A stretch of 64,000 nt of DNA from Micrasema longulum. Lineage: Eukaryota > Arthropoda > Insecta > Trichoptera > Brachycentridae. Under the pieces are notes generated by a model. That model was not told the origin of the DNA, did not search any database, and was given only the letters and a program-made list of their open reading frames with translations. Made by a program: the position numbers and the translations under genes. Below, in pieces: positions 13,201 to 28,200 of the stretch. Position 1 is the first letter of the stretch. Every line of letters begins with the position of its first letter. The stretch is taken from the NCBI GenBank assembly GCA_022494885.1, contig JAGVSM010004287.1:159433-223432 (forward strand), read 5' to 3'.

Positions 13201-16200
13201 CGGGCGCGCGCCCCCCGCTGCAGCAGGGGCAGCGCCTCGGCCGCGCTCGCCGCGGCTCAGCCCGCCCGCCGGCGCGCCCCGGCGTCCTCGCGCAGCTCCA
13301 GGCCCCCGGCGCCGACGCCGCCCTGCCCGCTGGGGCTCAGCAGGTCTCGAATGTTCTCGTTGTAGATCTCCAGGTAAGACATGGTCACCTGAAGAAAAAA
13401 ACAGCATTTTGTGTCTGTGCAGAAATTTTAAGAAAAATACTAAATATAAACCTCTAAGTATTGAGTTTATATTATATATATTACATCTTCGTCATCATCA
13501 TACTCCTGTCTGCATCGCACGGTGCATAAGGCACTGCACTTATAAACCAAATGCAGCTCATATCGATAATCTGTTTTATGAAGCCTTCAAGTGCCAGTTC
13601 AGGAGCATGAAATGTTGCAGTGAAAGCCCTCCCTCCGCATATCCTAACACAGTTTTAAAGACCAAGGGTCTTCCTGTCCTGTCGGTTTCGTTTATAGTTA
13701 AAAAAAACATGTTTTGCCAAATTTGTCCAAATTTTTGTAGACAAGGACTGGATTCAACTCCCTGGGGAGCTGTTGACATTAACATATTACAACAGAGATA
13801 AAGAACATTCAAGAGAAGGTTATATAGAAATCTAGGCATCCGTAGGGCTTATAAATGACCTGTCATTGGCTGGTTTAAAGAAATCCAGCCTTTCCAGAAA
13901 CATTTGGACATACTTCAAATATTTTTGATTACACTGGTATAAGAAGTATGGGCACGCACTCACGATGCATTTTTACCGCTAACAACATCGCGTAAGGCAC
14001 ACCGGAACTGCTCGGCGTCGACACGATCGAAACTCCACAGAATCTCCGTGTCCCGTGTCGGCTTCGGTTCAGTTAGCTCTTTGCTCTCTCACTCTAAGAC
14101 TTTCAAATACCCACATAATATAAATTCGTGTCACGGTTAATTCATTCAGTTTTCTAATTAATTTAATCATTATTTTTATAATGTTGTATTCACCCTATTA
14201 TCTGTTAAATCTCAGAACAATATAAGTGAATCTTTCATTCAATTTCACCCAACCTTACAACAAAACTACGGTAAGTCAAACTAATCATTTCATTCCGACA
14301 AAAGAGTTCACTACAAAAGTATAAAAATTAAAAAAATATTTTCAAGCGTTGCGTAGTAGGTGAAATTTTTTTTTTTTTTTAAGAAATATTTGCGTTCTTT
14401 TGATATTTAATTTTGAGGGCCATTTTCAACGAATTGTAAATAACTCAATATTAGAAAATGAAATCAAGTTGGGGTGGAGTGGGATTCGAACCACGGACCT
14501 TTGGTCCGCGAGTCCGAGACACTAGCACGGGCCCACAGCACGATTTAATGGTTCTGCCGCATGAATCTTACCCACATAATAAAGACTTCAGGTCTTTAGC
14601 TTTGCAAAAATTTTGCATCTTTGAACAAAGTGAATGTCACATGCGACACGTAAAGTGGCCTCTTAAACCACCCAACGACAGGTCATAAGCCCTGTAAATG
14701 CCTAGACCTCCATATTGCTTTCTCAAAAATGTTTTCCCTCTCTATTGCAAAAAATCTAGATTATTATCTTCTACATCGCCAACAGAAAAAATAACACTTT
14801 AATGCCATAAAATAGTTTCATTCTTGAAAACTATACGGTACTCGTATACACGAATCACGCAAATAAACATTTTTTTAAAACTAATTTATGCTGGATATCT
14901 TTATCTGGATATTCTGTCAGATTGAATATTTATATTTAATTACTCAAATTTATAAGTATCCCAACACTTTTGATAAATTTCCCAATTAATATGTATAAAT
15001 ATGTGGTATATTCAGTAATAAACACGATACTTAAAGCACATACCATATTTTACCAGGCTTCGGGGTAGTAATATATTTTATCGAGTTCCATTAATCTGAT
15101 ATTCTAAGGCTTATGAAATTAATAGGCAGTCGGATTTTTATAGTTACCTAATAAAATAAAATAACCACACTATTTGTGTGATGAACATTTTTAGTCGAAT
15201 AGGGAAATTTCGGGTTTTTTTTTACATTTTCAAAGTACCTAATAAAGGCCCATGAAATACTGTCCAGTAAAAAAAAAAAACCAATTATGGAAAACGACTT
15301 TTTAACTTTTTAATTCCCGCGAAAACGGTTATTCCATTGGCCACGCCCCTAATACGTCACGATTCATATTTATTTGTTCCTGTCAATTCAAATTTGTTTA
15401 GGACATTGTCACGAATCTTGACGTCACAACTGTCAAGGCCAAACATGTTGCGTTCTTCTGGCGACGTATTTTTAAAAAAATCTTTTTTAAATTTATGTAT
15501 TAAACATTTCTCCACAATATCCATATTGATTTTGAAAATATAATTAATCATTCTAAATCCATTTCATATTTATGTACTTCTGAGGCAGACAAATGCAAAT
15601 CTTAACGTGATTTTTAATAATTTATGGCATTAATTAGTATTTTCAGTATCTTCATACATCGGTTCTTTTATTATAAGACTTGCATTTCTTCAAAATCAAT
15701 AGACATGATCATGATCCAAGGAACTACAAAATATTAAATCACTAATACAGTTTAAAGTAGGTTTGAGGTCTTGGATAAGCATTGAAGGAGCAGATAGACA
15801 CATCCATTAAAAAATAAAATAATAAATGCACACTGCAAATAAATCATATTTTCGTAATATCAGCATATGTTAATTTGATTTTTCCTTTATTTTTCTTTTC
15901 TTTTATTTTTATAGTCATGTATATGTGTAAACTTTTTAATAATTAAAAAGGAATGGCCCACGCTCAGACGCTGTAGTCTTTGTGGGCATTTTTTCCAATT
16001 CATGTTATAGCTTAATTTTAAGATGTATTTTTCTAAAGCGTATTTTTGTAATTATATTTCTATGTAAATGATATATGTATGGAAAAATAAAAAGAAAATA
16101 AAAAATTGTATACGAAAATCGAGATGACATTTCATGAAATACTGGATTCGCACCCGTCTGCCTCTGAGGTTCGTAGTATGTGATATTTCTCTATTATAAT

Positions 16201-19200
16201 AGATATCTCGACAGATATGAAGGATGGAAATTAGACATGTGTAGTTCGCGAACGACCCAATCATACTGACAAGGTCGAAACTATCGAACTAGAGATACGT
16301 TTCTTTCATCTCGGGTCAGTTAGTTCGCGAACGAAAAGAGCGCCGAACTAAATGGCTCTTCGTGTCATTCGGATATTCGTATAGTTTGTATCATTCGTAT
16401 TTTTTATATCTCTCTAGCTCATTTAGTGCATTCGTTCGCAACGATTGTGTCCGTATTTCGTGTCACCATACGGCATGCGTAGTTAGTAGATAGGTTAAGT
16501 AAAGGTAAACTATTTTATGTTCACGTCACGCATACATAGCCATTTGCTTTATCTTTAAACATTTCCGAAGTGTACAAGTGAGTGTTTATTGGCCCAATTA
16601 AAACAAATCATCCAAATCCAAACGGCACGGGAATATATATTTTTAACTATTGTTATTGTAATTATATGATATTTATTTGTTTTCATACGTATTAGATTTT
16701 ATACATGGTATCACACAGCTTAAGTCCATGTGTTTAAACAAACAAACCATCACGCCGTTTCCCCGTAAGGGTAAGCAGAGGATAGAACGCCAAAACACTC
16801 TATCTTTGCATACAGATCTCACTTCCTCTACATTCATACATCTTCTCATGCACGCGCGCCGATTATTCCGACTTTTGACATGTTCATCTTTAAGTATTTG
16901 TTGGATTTGGTCATGCCATGTCTTTCTCGGTCTTCCTCTATTTCTGCATTCATCAACATTCGCATTGTAAATATTCTTAGCCGATCTTTCGCTGTCCATT
17001 CATTCTACACGTTCAAACCAGCGTAGAGCTCTTTTCTTGATTTTGTCGATAATGCTTGTCTCAGCCTTACATAATGTACGGATCTCAACATTTGTGCATC
17101 TATCGTACATAGTTTTACCACACATTCGCCTGAGAGATCGCATTTTGACAGCATTCAGCCTACATTCATCCCTGTTTTTCCAAGTCCATACTTCGCTCCC
17201 ATACATCAGGGACGGGACCAGGACTCCGTTGTGAACTGCCAATTTTGCCTCTTGTGACAAACATTTATTTGCCAAGGTCGATTTCAGTGCACCGTTTACT
17301 CTGTTCCACGTGTTTATATTATTTTTACTATACCTTCTTAAAGAATTCGTTGCGTTGGAAAAACATGGTTCTATCCAGCAAAATATGTTTTTTTACATTC
17401 AACTTTTATTGTATTTATATTTAAATATCGATTCTAACTGCACCAAAATTTTAAAGAAAAACGAAATCAATCCTTAATTATTTATTAAGTTTATTAACAC
17501 AATATTCATAAAAAATATTAGATAAAATAATGTCTTCATTTCAAACTTTCATGTCTCAAAAAAAATATGAATCTACATAGAACCTTGTTTCTCTAACGCG
17601 ACGAATTGTGTACTTTTCCAATTTTAGTATTAACTTTTATACAAATAATCTATTTTTGAATATTGTTGCTTAGGCGCAAATGTTCTATTTACAATATGAT
17701 TGGTGAATCAAATGTTAAATTACCAATCAATTACTATTAATTATTTACCATCATCAACTATACCATTTGTAAATAAATGTCCACGAAAAACATAAATATA
17801 TTTTTTTAATACACCTTGGCAAAATATTAGCACACATGATAAGTTATTGCATAGCAACGAGGCGCTCAATGGAAAATATTAATAGGGACTTAAATAATAT
17901 CTCGCTGCTTCCTAACAAATGGTGTTATCTTCGCCTTTTTACGTCGGGCAATACTACAACCAACTTCATCGTGAAGCTCACCTCAAAAAGAATTATATGT
18001 CATTCTGCCGAGTGTAAACAACATATTTTTTAATAGCGCTAAACATTTCGTGCCGAAAAGAGTATTTGCGGAGGAATTTTACAGCATTATTATTTTTTTA
18101 ATCTACCGCTGAAGCACATATATTTTTTGTAGAGAATTACGGTAACCATACTCTGTCGGAACATCGTCATCAGCATCATCTTCTCTGCTCTTAACCATGA
18201 TCAGCTGGCAGGGGCGAACCGTGTATAGAAGCGATTATGCACAACTTACCATTATATTTGACTAACCATAATAATGTTTTATTGTAACTTTGTTTACAGA
18301 AAAACAAATAAATAATTACCATTTATTTTAAATCATTTTTATCCTAATATAAATATAAATTTTAATAAAGCGCGCCTAGCGCCTGCGGTGAGCCAAGAAA
18401 CTAGCCGATTATTCCAGCTTATTTTTTCATACAAATAAGTATATCATATTTTAAATGTATTAACCCCAGTGCGGGTTTTTTCTCCTAGATTAAACTTGCA
18501 GATTACACAAATTATTTGAAGAGTCTTGATTTGGAAAACGGTTTTTCAAACATTGTTTCTTAAGGACTATTTTTCTTTGAGATGGTACTTTTGACATAAG
18601 ACCATAATTACTTTCATGCTCCATATTGCAGAACATATAGCACTCCATGCAGCCGTTTTTCGCACTAGTAATTACTAGAACAATTTTGCCAGTTGACATT
18701 ATTTTTTTTTAAAATTTTTTATTTAAATTTTATTGATAAACCCTTACGGGTTACATACATTTAACAAAATGATTTCACTTTTAAAATTCACATTCTACTG
18801 TTAATAATAATATTTTTAACATCTTTTGTAAAGGTTGTCTGAGTCTTTTGTTTAGTTTTGTCTGGCAGTTTATTGTATAATTTCAGTCCATGGTTTATAA
18901 GTCTCGATTGTCCTTTTCTCGTTTTAAAAGATTGTATATGATATTTTTCTGATATTCTCGTATTGTGTTCATGTTTACTACAATTTTTTTCAAGTTTTAA
19001 TTCTTCGTCTACAATTACATCAGTGGCTAATTTATGAATAAATTTTAAAGATTCTAGTTTAAAAGAGTTCAGTTACGTTTAATTGTTTAGTTTGTTCAAA
19101 AAGTTCTTTAGTTGCTGTTAGATAGGGAAGGTCATAAACTAACTTTAATATTTTATTTTGCTGTCTTTGTAGTCTGTTTATGTCATTTTGATATCTTGTT

Positions 19201-22200
19201 CCCCATAGTAGTTGCATATAACATATTTTAGTTTTTATTTCGATTGAATATGACATAGTGGTATTTTTTATTTATTTTTTAATTAATTATATTTTAAATT
19301 AATGGATAATATATCTATATAATATAATATATCACGAATTTACATCGTTTGAGTTGATTTCATGGATGAGAGTTGTATCACACAGAATCACAGAAAAATA
19401 TCAATTTATAGTATATTTATTTATTTATTTATTTATTTATTTATTCATACTTATTATCAAAATACAATTCCATATTCACTTTGCCCAGCTAACAAGGGTA
19501 CATACCCCGTTCCAAGCTAGGCAATTACATTTTAATATATTATAATACTTAACAAATTAATATAGAGCACAGACAAACACAATATATACTTATTCGGATA
19601 CACATTTTGATTCATATACATACAGACATACACATATATACACACATGTATATATAAATTTACACATATATACATATGTACATACACACACACGTACATA
19701 CACGCATGCGCATACACATACATACATTCATAAAAACATAGACATTTTATTTATGCGAAACTTCATGGTTGTCATCTATAAATATATATTTTTTAAATTA
19801 TTCTTTATTTTTTATATTTTATTTTTGACATCCAGTAAGGTTCTCCAATCCGTGGCATGCATCAACTTTTCTGACTCCCTACGACCAATGTCATGAAAGA
19901 GCGAGGTCAACACCTTCCGTAACTTGACAACACTCCCGTCTTTCCACGATTCTGGCAAAAGGTTATGGACCTTTTTGCCTACGTAATAGTGTTGTCTCGA
20001 TGCCAGAACAGTGTTGACCCCTTCACTTAGTATCAGATCCCTATTAGAGTATCTATTACTTACATTATATAATGTCCTATGTAGGTACAAATATATGATA
20101 TTTTTTATAGCTTAAATGTAAATAAAATCACCATTCGCCACTGTCAGCTGGGTGTAGTGTATCCGAGCTCCTCAAACCCAACGAAACCATCACGGGAGAT
20201 CGTTATCGACTACAATTGATGCGTTTGAGACGAACATCAAAGGAAAAACGGTCCCAATACAAAGACAGACATGACAAAATAATTTTGCATCATGACAACG
20301 CTCGGCCACATGTTGTAAGGCCAGTCGAAACAAATTTGGAAACGCTTCCCCCCGTATTCACCGGACATTGCTCCTTCCGATTATCATTTGTTCCGTTCAA
20401 CGACTCGCGGCCTGACTGAGCAACATTTCCGTTCTTGTAGAAAAAAAATAGCTCGATTCGTGGATTACCTCAAAAGATGAGTCGTTCTTTGACGTTTAAA
20501 TGAGACCCTTCAGCCCTACAGGAAATTGGATGCAAAAAATGTTTTCAAAATGTTCAAAAAATCAAAAAATTTGGTAAAAAATACTTTATTTAATTTATTT
20601 ATTTTGAAAATCATACAGTCTTTTTAACAAAATCAAGGTACAAGAAAACCATACAGGGTGTTCATCGAACCCTGTCACATCCGAAACCACGATGATCAGT
20701 ATGAGCAAGAAGACATATTGGCACTTTAAAATATGTTTTTAAATGAAAAAGATTTAAAAAAATAAAATATCAAAAAAAGCAAATGGTTGTTTACTTCTGC
20801 AGGGGTGAAACGAGGAGGGGGAAGGGGCGCGCTGATACTGCGCCGCGCTTCCCTCACTTCTCCCCTGCAGAAGTAAGCAACCATTTCTTTTTTTAATATT
20901 TTTTTTTTTTTTAAATATTTGTTCTACATATTTTTTAAAATATGCTAATATGTCTTCTTGCCCATAATGATCATCGGTGCTTCGGATGTGACAGGGTTTA
21001 AAGAACACTCTGTATATAAAGGTAAGCCCAATTACAGATTTCACATTAATTTATTGTGAATACAGGAGAGGGGAAAAAAATAAATTCTAAAAAAAAGAAA
21101 TATTATAAAAATTAAATAAAAAGTACATAAAAGGGAGAAGACATGATATAATTCCAACTCTATCTTCCTCTCCTCTCTCTCTGCTTCCATAAACATTTAT
21201 ATTTATAACTAAAAAAAATCACAACCTACAATAATTCATTAGATACAGGTAGTAGATGTTTGTAAAAGTTAAAGTTAAAAGTTAAACGGGAAATAAATTT
21301 AAATGTCTTTAACAGATCTGATAAAACTATAGTATTTATAGTGTAATATGTCGATGTCACTAAAACTGTCGTTATAGGTAGTTTGTATTCTTCGAAGAGT
21401 GCTATTCTTCATATTAGTCTGTGAGCTCGGAATGTCGAGGAGTACAGAATGACAAATTCTACGGAGATAGACTCGATATGAAATGCCTTCAACAATCTGG
21501 GCTATCGATTAGGTTATTAACAATTTTATAGAAAAAACTCAAGATACGCCGAAATGTGAGACTTTGAATTTTATAAAAATTAGCGGACTCAGTCCTACTT
21601 GAAAACGTAACATTATTTCTAAAATCTAATTGTCTAAGAAAACAAGTTTGAATATGTTCAATGTGATTTTTATAAATATAATATTAAAATTATGGCATCA
21701 AATTATTTTTAAAAACCACTAAACTTCCTCATCAACTCTTTTAAACGTCAACAACGTTTTAGTATGTCCAAATGCTTGCAGACTGGCTGGATTTTCTCCC
21801 TTGGGAGTCACTCATTTTTTAATTTATTTTCTGTGAATGCCCAGACTTCCATATTCCCTTCTCAATAATGTTTTCCTACTCCCGACTCCCTAGGGAAAAT
21901 ATCCAGCCAGTCTGCAAGCATTTGGACATACTCAAGCATTGTTGAATTAACTACCTGGTAAAAAAAGAAGTATAAAAATAGGAAAATTGTTTTCAGCCGT
22001 TGCCTAGTAGGTGATTTGGTTCAGCCGGATGAATCTCATCCACATAATAAAGGTTTTAGCTCCTTTGCTTCACAAAAGTCAACAGATGGGAGAGTTGAGG
22101 AAATGTGGGTGTTCAAATATGGGCAGAATGGTGAATGTTACACAGTGTGTAAAGTGGCTACTTAAACCAGCCAATGACAGGTCATAAGCCCTGTAAATGC

Positions 22201-25200
22201 CTAAACTTCCATATTCCTTTCTCAATAATGTTTTTCCTCTCTGATGCAATAAATTTAAATCTTTCAAACGTATTTAATTTTAAAATCTCTCATAGTCAAT
22301 ATTCAAAATTTAAAAAGTCTTAGAATAAGTTAAGTATAACTAAAATTACAAGTAATATTGTAAAGGGTTTACGACGTTTGCAGGGTCGTAAATATTCAAT
22401 GTTAATGTCTCTAACGTAGCCTCGAATAAAAAATAAGGCTCTGACAACCGATTGAGTGATTGTCAGTTGGTCGATAATGAATAATTCGACCCCTAACTAC
22501 TAACATCGGAGCATAGCTAACCTTCACATTAAAGCTCTTGGAACATTAAGGAACATTCAACTCCGGAATAATAAGGACGCGATCAATCACTCGAATTATT
22601 AACTCGTTCTACTTACTAACTACCCCTATCTTCCATTCGCTCCTTTCGTGTCTTTTCTCTTTAAATTTAATGGTGGCTAATTTATCATGTCAATGATTAA
22701 CGTTCATCAACGGTCTTTTGAGGTGGATCAAATGTTTATAGACAAAGACTGGATTTCACCCCCTGGCATTGGAAAACGTTTTAGATAAGGAAATATGGAA
22801 CTCTCGGCATTTAAAGAACCCATGACCCGTCATTGCCTGGTTAACCTTTTGGTCCTTAAGCATAGATTTCAGTTATTTTTAAAATTAATTTGTGGATTAG
22901 GAAAAATAATATTTGCTAAGTTTGATCAAATGTGTTAAACTTAACATTGACAAATGTAAAATAATATATTTTACGCGACGAAAAAAACCTATACAATTCA
23001 TCTACAAACCAAAAAATATTTCCATTTCAATGGTTTCGTCAATAAAGGATCTTGGCATTACTTTAGATAGTAAACTCTCCTATCGTGAACACATGGATAA
23101 TATTGTTGACAAATCTCTCAAACTTCTCGGTTTTATGACGACGGACCTCAAAAATATTAATACCATCAAAACTCTTTATTACTCATTAGTTCGAACCCAT
23201 TTAGAATACGCTTCTTCTATTTGCTCTCCATTCTACAGGACTCATATTGACCATACCGAGTCTGTCCAACATCGTTTTCTAAGAAAAGTGGCATGGTTGC
23301 TCGGATTACAAAGGGGTATTTATTCCTATTTTGAAATAGAGCAATCTCTTAATCTTTTTTCATTGGAGAAACGTAAAACTGAGATGAACCTTATATGCAT
23401 TTTCAAAATACTTAATACTATAATGTCCCCGTCATCTCTGTTGCAATCAATTTCTTTTCATATTCTCATCGTGTCACCAGGAGTCAAAATCTGCTATTTA
23501 TTAAATCCTCTTAGAGCAATTTTCGTTTTTATGCCCCAATGTCCAGAATGTGTAGATTAGTCAATTCGTCACATGACTTGGAATTCTTCTGGAAAGATCT
23601 TCCGGTTTTTCGTAGATCTCTTAGACACTAAAACAGTGAGTGATGAAGATGGATTGGCATGATTTAGCTCGAAGTCTTATATGTCGTTTTTTTTTAAATA
23701 TATTATATACCATTATTGTATTGCCCTTGTTTGTCTTTGCTACATAGTTTTATGTTCTTTTTGTCCCAGTTTCTTGTGTTTATGTTTCTTCATATAACTG
23801 TTGTAATTAGCTTAGGCCATATGATATATAATAAATAAAATTTAAAATGATATGCATTGCAATTTTATTTATTATATATATTTATATATATCATTTATAA
23901 ATATATTGAAAAGCAGGGGACCAAGGTGAGAACCCTGAGGAGCTCCCGAGGAAGCTGAAAATTCATTTGACAAATATCCATTGAATTTAACAGCAAGTTT
24001 GCGTCCAGTCAAATAACTTGATAACCAATTAAGGAAGGTACCTCAAATGCCTAGTTTCTGCAATTTTTCTATTGGAATTTTAAGGCTTACAGTTTCAAAT
24101 GCTTTTCGAAAGTCTGTGTATATGGAATCTACTTGAAAACGCCTCGCAAATATAATTCTCATATAAAAGGAGGTTTGTTAGTTGATCTTAAAGATGTGAA
24201 TCCGTGTTGATGAGATGTGATTATATCCCTAAATCATGTTTAATGTTGTCCGATACGATACTTTCGAAAAGCTTTGGCATTGCTGATAATATGCAAATCG
24301 GTCGATAATTAGAGATACTGTGTTTGTTATCTGATTTGGAAATGGGAGTTATATGACTAAACTTCCAAGTATTAAGAAATGTTCCAGTTATAAGAGAGCT
24401 ATTAAAAGTAGAGTTGAAGTATTTTTTTATGCTTGAGATAGTTCAGAAAAAATTTCTGAGGTATCTTTACTTAATAGGAGAACGGATACTATCCGTAATT
24501 GTGCCCGTCAGATCTTATACTAGGAATGCATGGCTACAGTAGTTTGGAGGAAAGAAGAAAAGCATATTTGCTTATGTATTTTTGCCAATTGATCCGCGGT
24601 ATTACAATCAACTTAGGTGTAACGGAGAGTATTTTTATATATGTTCTTAGGAACATAAAACAGCTAAAGCTGCCTATGTCTAAGGTAGTTCGTTATTAGT
24701 GACTCTTAGACATAGGTAGCTTGCTTGCAGAACCAGCCTGCTAATGGTAATGCCAGTAGGAAAACGTTTATCTTCGGATATAGACATCTTTCGTGCTACT
24801 GAAAGAAAGTTCTGAGAGGATAGCTTTCTTTTACTCTTATAATATTAGAAATCAAACACTGATTTGAGTCTACTGAACACTTTATTTTATTTTTACAAAT
24901 AAAAAAAAAATAAAAACAAAAATTGTTGACAATTGTTTCGCCTTGTTAGGGCATTTTCAAATACTTACTTTGTAATATTTTTTCCGAAATTCAAATATTT
25001 TTTTATTTTTTTTAAGAAATGGAAATGTTAGCTTTCTTATGATTTACCCAAATATTTCATTTTGAGGGCCATATTTTCAACTAGTTGTAAATAACTCACT
25101 ATTAGAAAATGGGAATCGAGTTGGGGTAGAGTAGGATTCAAACCACGGACCTTTGGTCCGTGAGTCGGAGACACTAGCCACGGGACTACAACCCGATTAT

Positions 25201-28200
25201 ATAAATACCTAAATTCCCCATTACCTAACATAACAATTGTCACGAAATTTTCGTTTTTATATTTTTTAGATTTGTATAAACAAAATAAAGTGTTCAGTAG
25301 ACTCAAATCAGTGTTTGATTTTTAATATTATAAGTTTAAATATGGGCTTCTTCAAAATAAACACCAAATCAATCAATCAATCATTTAACTCTAATTACAT
25401 TATTTATATTTTATACCATTTTATCACATATCAATTGTACCGATATTTTTTTTTTCGTGTTAATAAATTTTGAATCAATAAATTGAAATGGAGTTTGACG
25501 GCAATTTAATCAATATTGTAAAATATCGATCGATATGATTTTAAGTATCGCTTATACTTAAGTATCGTTTGAGTAATAAATTACGTATCAAACGTGGAAT
25601 ATCATTAGCCATTGAAAGTAACAATTAAAATATCATTAACAGAAATTTCTCATGGGGTAGGTATTCTGAAACGGAATTAATAAACAGAAATAAACGCCTA
25701 ATTGAAGGGTATTAGCAGAATGTCTACGTTACACAATAATTATAATTTAACGAGATCAAAAGTACTTACGGAAATTAAATAGCCGATAAGGTGTACATGT
25801 TTATACACTTCCGTAAATTATTAGTATAGTTTATTTTATTCACATTAGATACAAATTGTACACGCTTTGAAAGTTGATTTATAAAAACGGTTAATTTAAA
25901 CAAAATTCGTAATTAAAAACAAAAAAGATATGAATACACTAACAAATACGCTCGTATTACCTAAATATATGGACAGCAAAACTCCAATTATTTGGGTATT
26001 AATAGGTGCCAGATATTATTTCTTTTGAAATAATACAACGAGATTTACGAACAAAGAAGTAATAATGATCTCCTGTACAAAACAATCAAAACTCTGCCTG
26101 TTCGAGGATAACTGTGGCTTTGCATCATTTTAGAATTATTTAATAGTAATACATTCAAGTTTCCTCTCAAACATAACCATAATACACGGTTCACGTACAA
26201 TGATGGTTTGGTAGTACCAAAATTATGTAATAAGTATGGTAAGAGAACTCTCAAACATTTAGTACCTACCATTTTTTATTTATTGCCGAAAGAACTTAAA
26301 TTTAACTCACATTGTAACAAGAGCAAAATAAGAGAGTGGCTACTCGATCAAAAGTTTATTTTATTTAAGCATATATTTGTTTTTTTTTTTGCACCACAAC
26401 AGGCCAGGAGGCCCAATTACAGTGGTGAATTACATCACAGAACACCCAGGCTTGAGAAAAATCACATTTTTTTTTAATGTTTGTGTTCTCACCGGGAATC
26501 GAACCCGGAACCTTTCGTGTGTGAGTCAAGCGTCTTGCCCACTACGACACGGAGGCCGCCTATGATGAATATGTGTAAATATTAAAAATTTTCATGTATT
26601 ATTTCGGTATTTCAAAAATAAATTTATATATTATTATTTGTATATGCATGTATGTATATTTTGATCTTTCCGGCTGTTCATTTATATCTGTTATTCATTG
26701 TTTTTATAAATGTAAATAATATTACATAAGTTAGTATAAATTTAATCTCTACCAACAAGATACAGAAAGTGGCTTGGTGGGATTTTAGTTTTAGTAAAAA
26801 TATAACATTTGAAATTTTTTATAAATTGTAAAAATGTAAAATTATATTATTTAAATATTTATTTTTTTTTTAAATTGAAATCATATTAAAAACTTATTTG
26901 AACATGTTGAGCAAAATTAATTGCACAATTAAATTAAAATTAAAAAGTTGTCTTTTATTTTTTATTTCCCGATGACGATCTGGATGGCTGGAATTTGGAT
27001 AAGCGGAGTTCTACTGTACAAAACTAGCAGATACTGAGTTGTACTAACAGCGATCATCTTCTTCCTCTTCATCTAGATCTGTTGATCTGTTCTAGCAGGA
27101 AGCTGGGTCGTTGAGATTTAATTGTCTCTCCATTTTCATGTAAACAGAATGGATTCCTAAATCCCTCGAATTGCAGCTAATGAAATTCCACCTGGAATCT
27201 CATCCGCATCAATAAAGGTTTCAGCTCTTTAACTTCACAAACATCAACAGATGGAAGAATGGAAAGTATGTAGATGTTCAAATATAGGCAGAATGGTGAA
27301 TGTTACCCATTGTGTAAAGTGGCCTCTTAAACCAGCCAATGACAGGTCGTAAGCCCCGTAGACGGCTGGACTTATAAATTTTCCCTATTTAAAATGTTCT
27401 TCATCTCTGTTGTAATATGTTAATATTAACAGCTCCCCAAGGAGTTGAATCTAGTCCTTGTCTACGAGAATTTGGACAGACCTAAAATACTGTTGATAAA
27501 TCCACCTGCTCCATGAAGAAGTATAAAAATTGTAAATTTCAGATACTAGTATGTAGGTGAAATAATTCAATCACATGAATCTTACCCGCATAAATAAAGG
27601 TTTCAGCTCTTTAACTTCACAAATATCAACAGATGATAGAATTGAAGGAATATAGGTGTTGCATTCACCATTCTGCAAATATGGGCACAAAGTGTTACAA
27701 AGTGTGTAAAGTTGCTACTTAAACCAGGAAATGACAGGTCATAAGCCCTGTAGATGCCAAGACTTCTATATAACCTTCTCTCAAATTTTCTTCATCTCTG
27801 TTGTAATATGTTAATAAACATAATTATTACAAACTTTTATATTTTTAAAAAGCTTCGTATAATTATAACACGAAAGTAAATGTTGACTTTAATACATGAA
27901 CTTTGTACTCTATTATTATTTTCTCTTAAATTAACTACCTTCATATTATATTTACATTTAAGGGGACACTTCTGACATTAAAATGTCATTTCTTTAGAAT
28001 GTTATAATTAGCGCGGTTGAACTTTTGTATTTATTCAAAGCTTTTGTAGTTACCTTACATTCATGAACATTTAAAATGATAATTGCATTTTATTCGTTAA
28101 CCCGTGTAGCTTTTAAGTCCATTTATTGATTTAGTCAACTGTAAAACTGTATTCAGAGACAAAATTCAAGGTGAGGAAAGATTTTTCTAATTTAATGTGC

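Noticed and set aside
13257..13259. Selenocysteine at the kinesin TGA
   Set aside because: Kinesins are not selenoproteins, the position is not a conserved Cys, and I see no reason beyond the stop itself.
13072..13407. Arg/Ala/Gly-rich open frame as a separate protein
   Set aside because: It is the wrong-frame reading of the GC-rich kinesin exon; the kinesin frame carries the conserved motifs.
19560..19740. CRISPR-like or regulatory tandem array
   Set aside because: It is an imperfect AC/TA microsatellite inside a LINE 3' UTR.
22913..23560. Intact host reverse-transcriptase-like gene
   Set aside because: It is a 5'-truncated LINE fragment with an A-rich tail and no start of its own.
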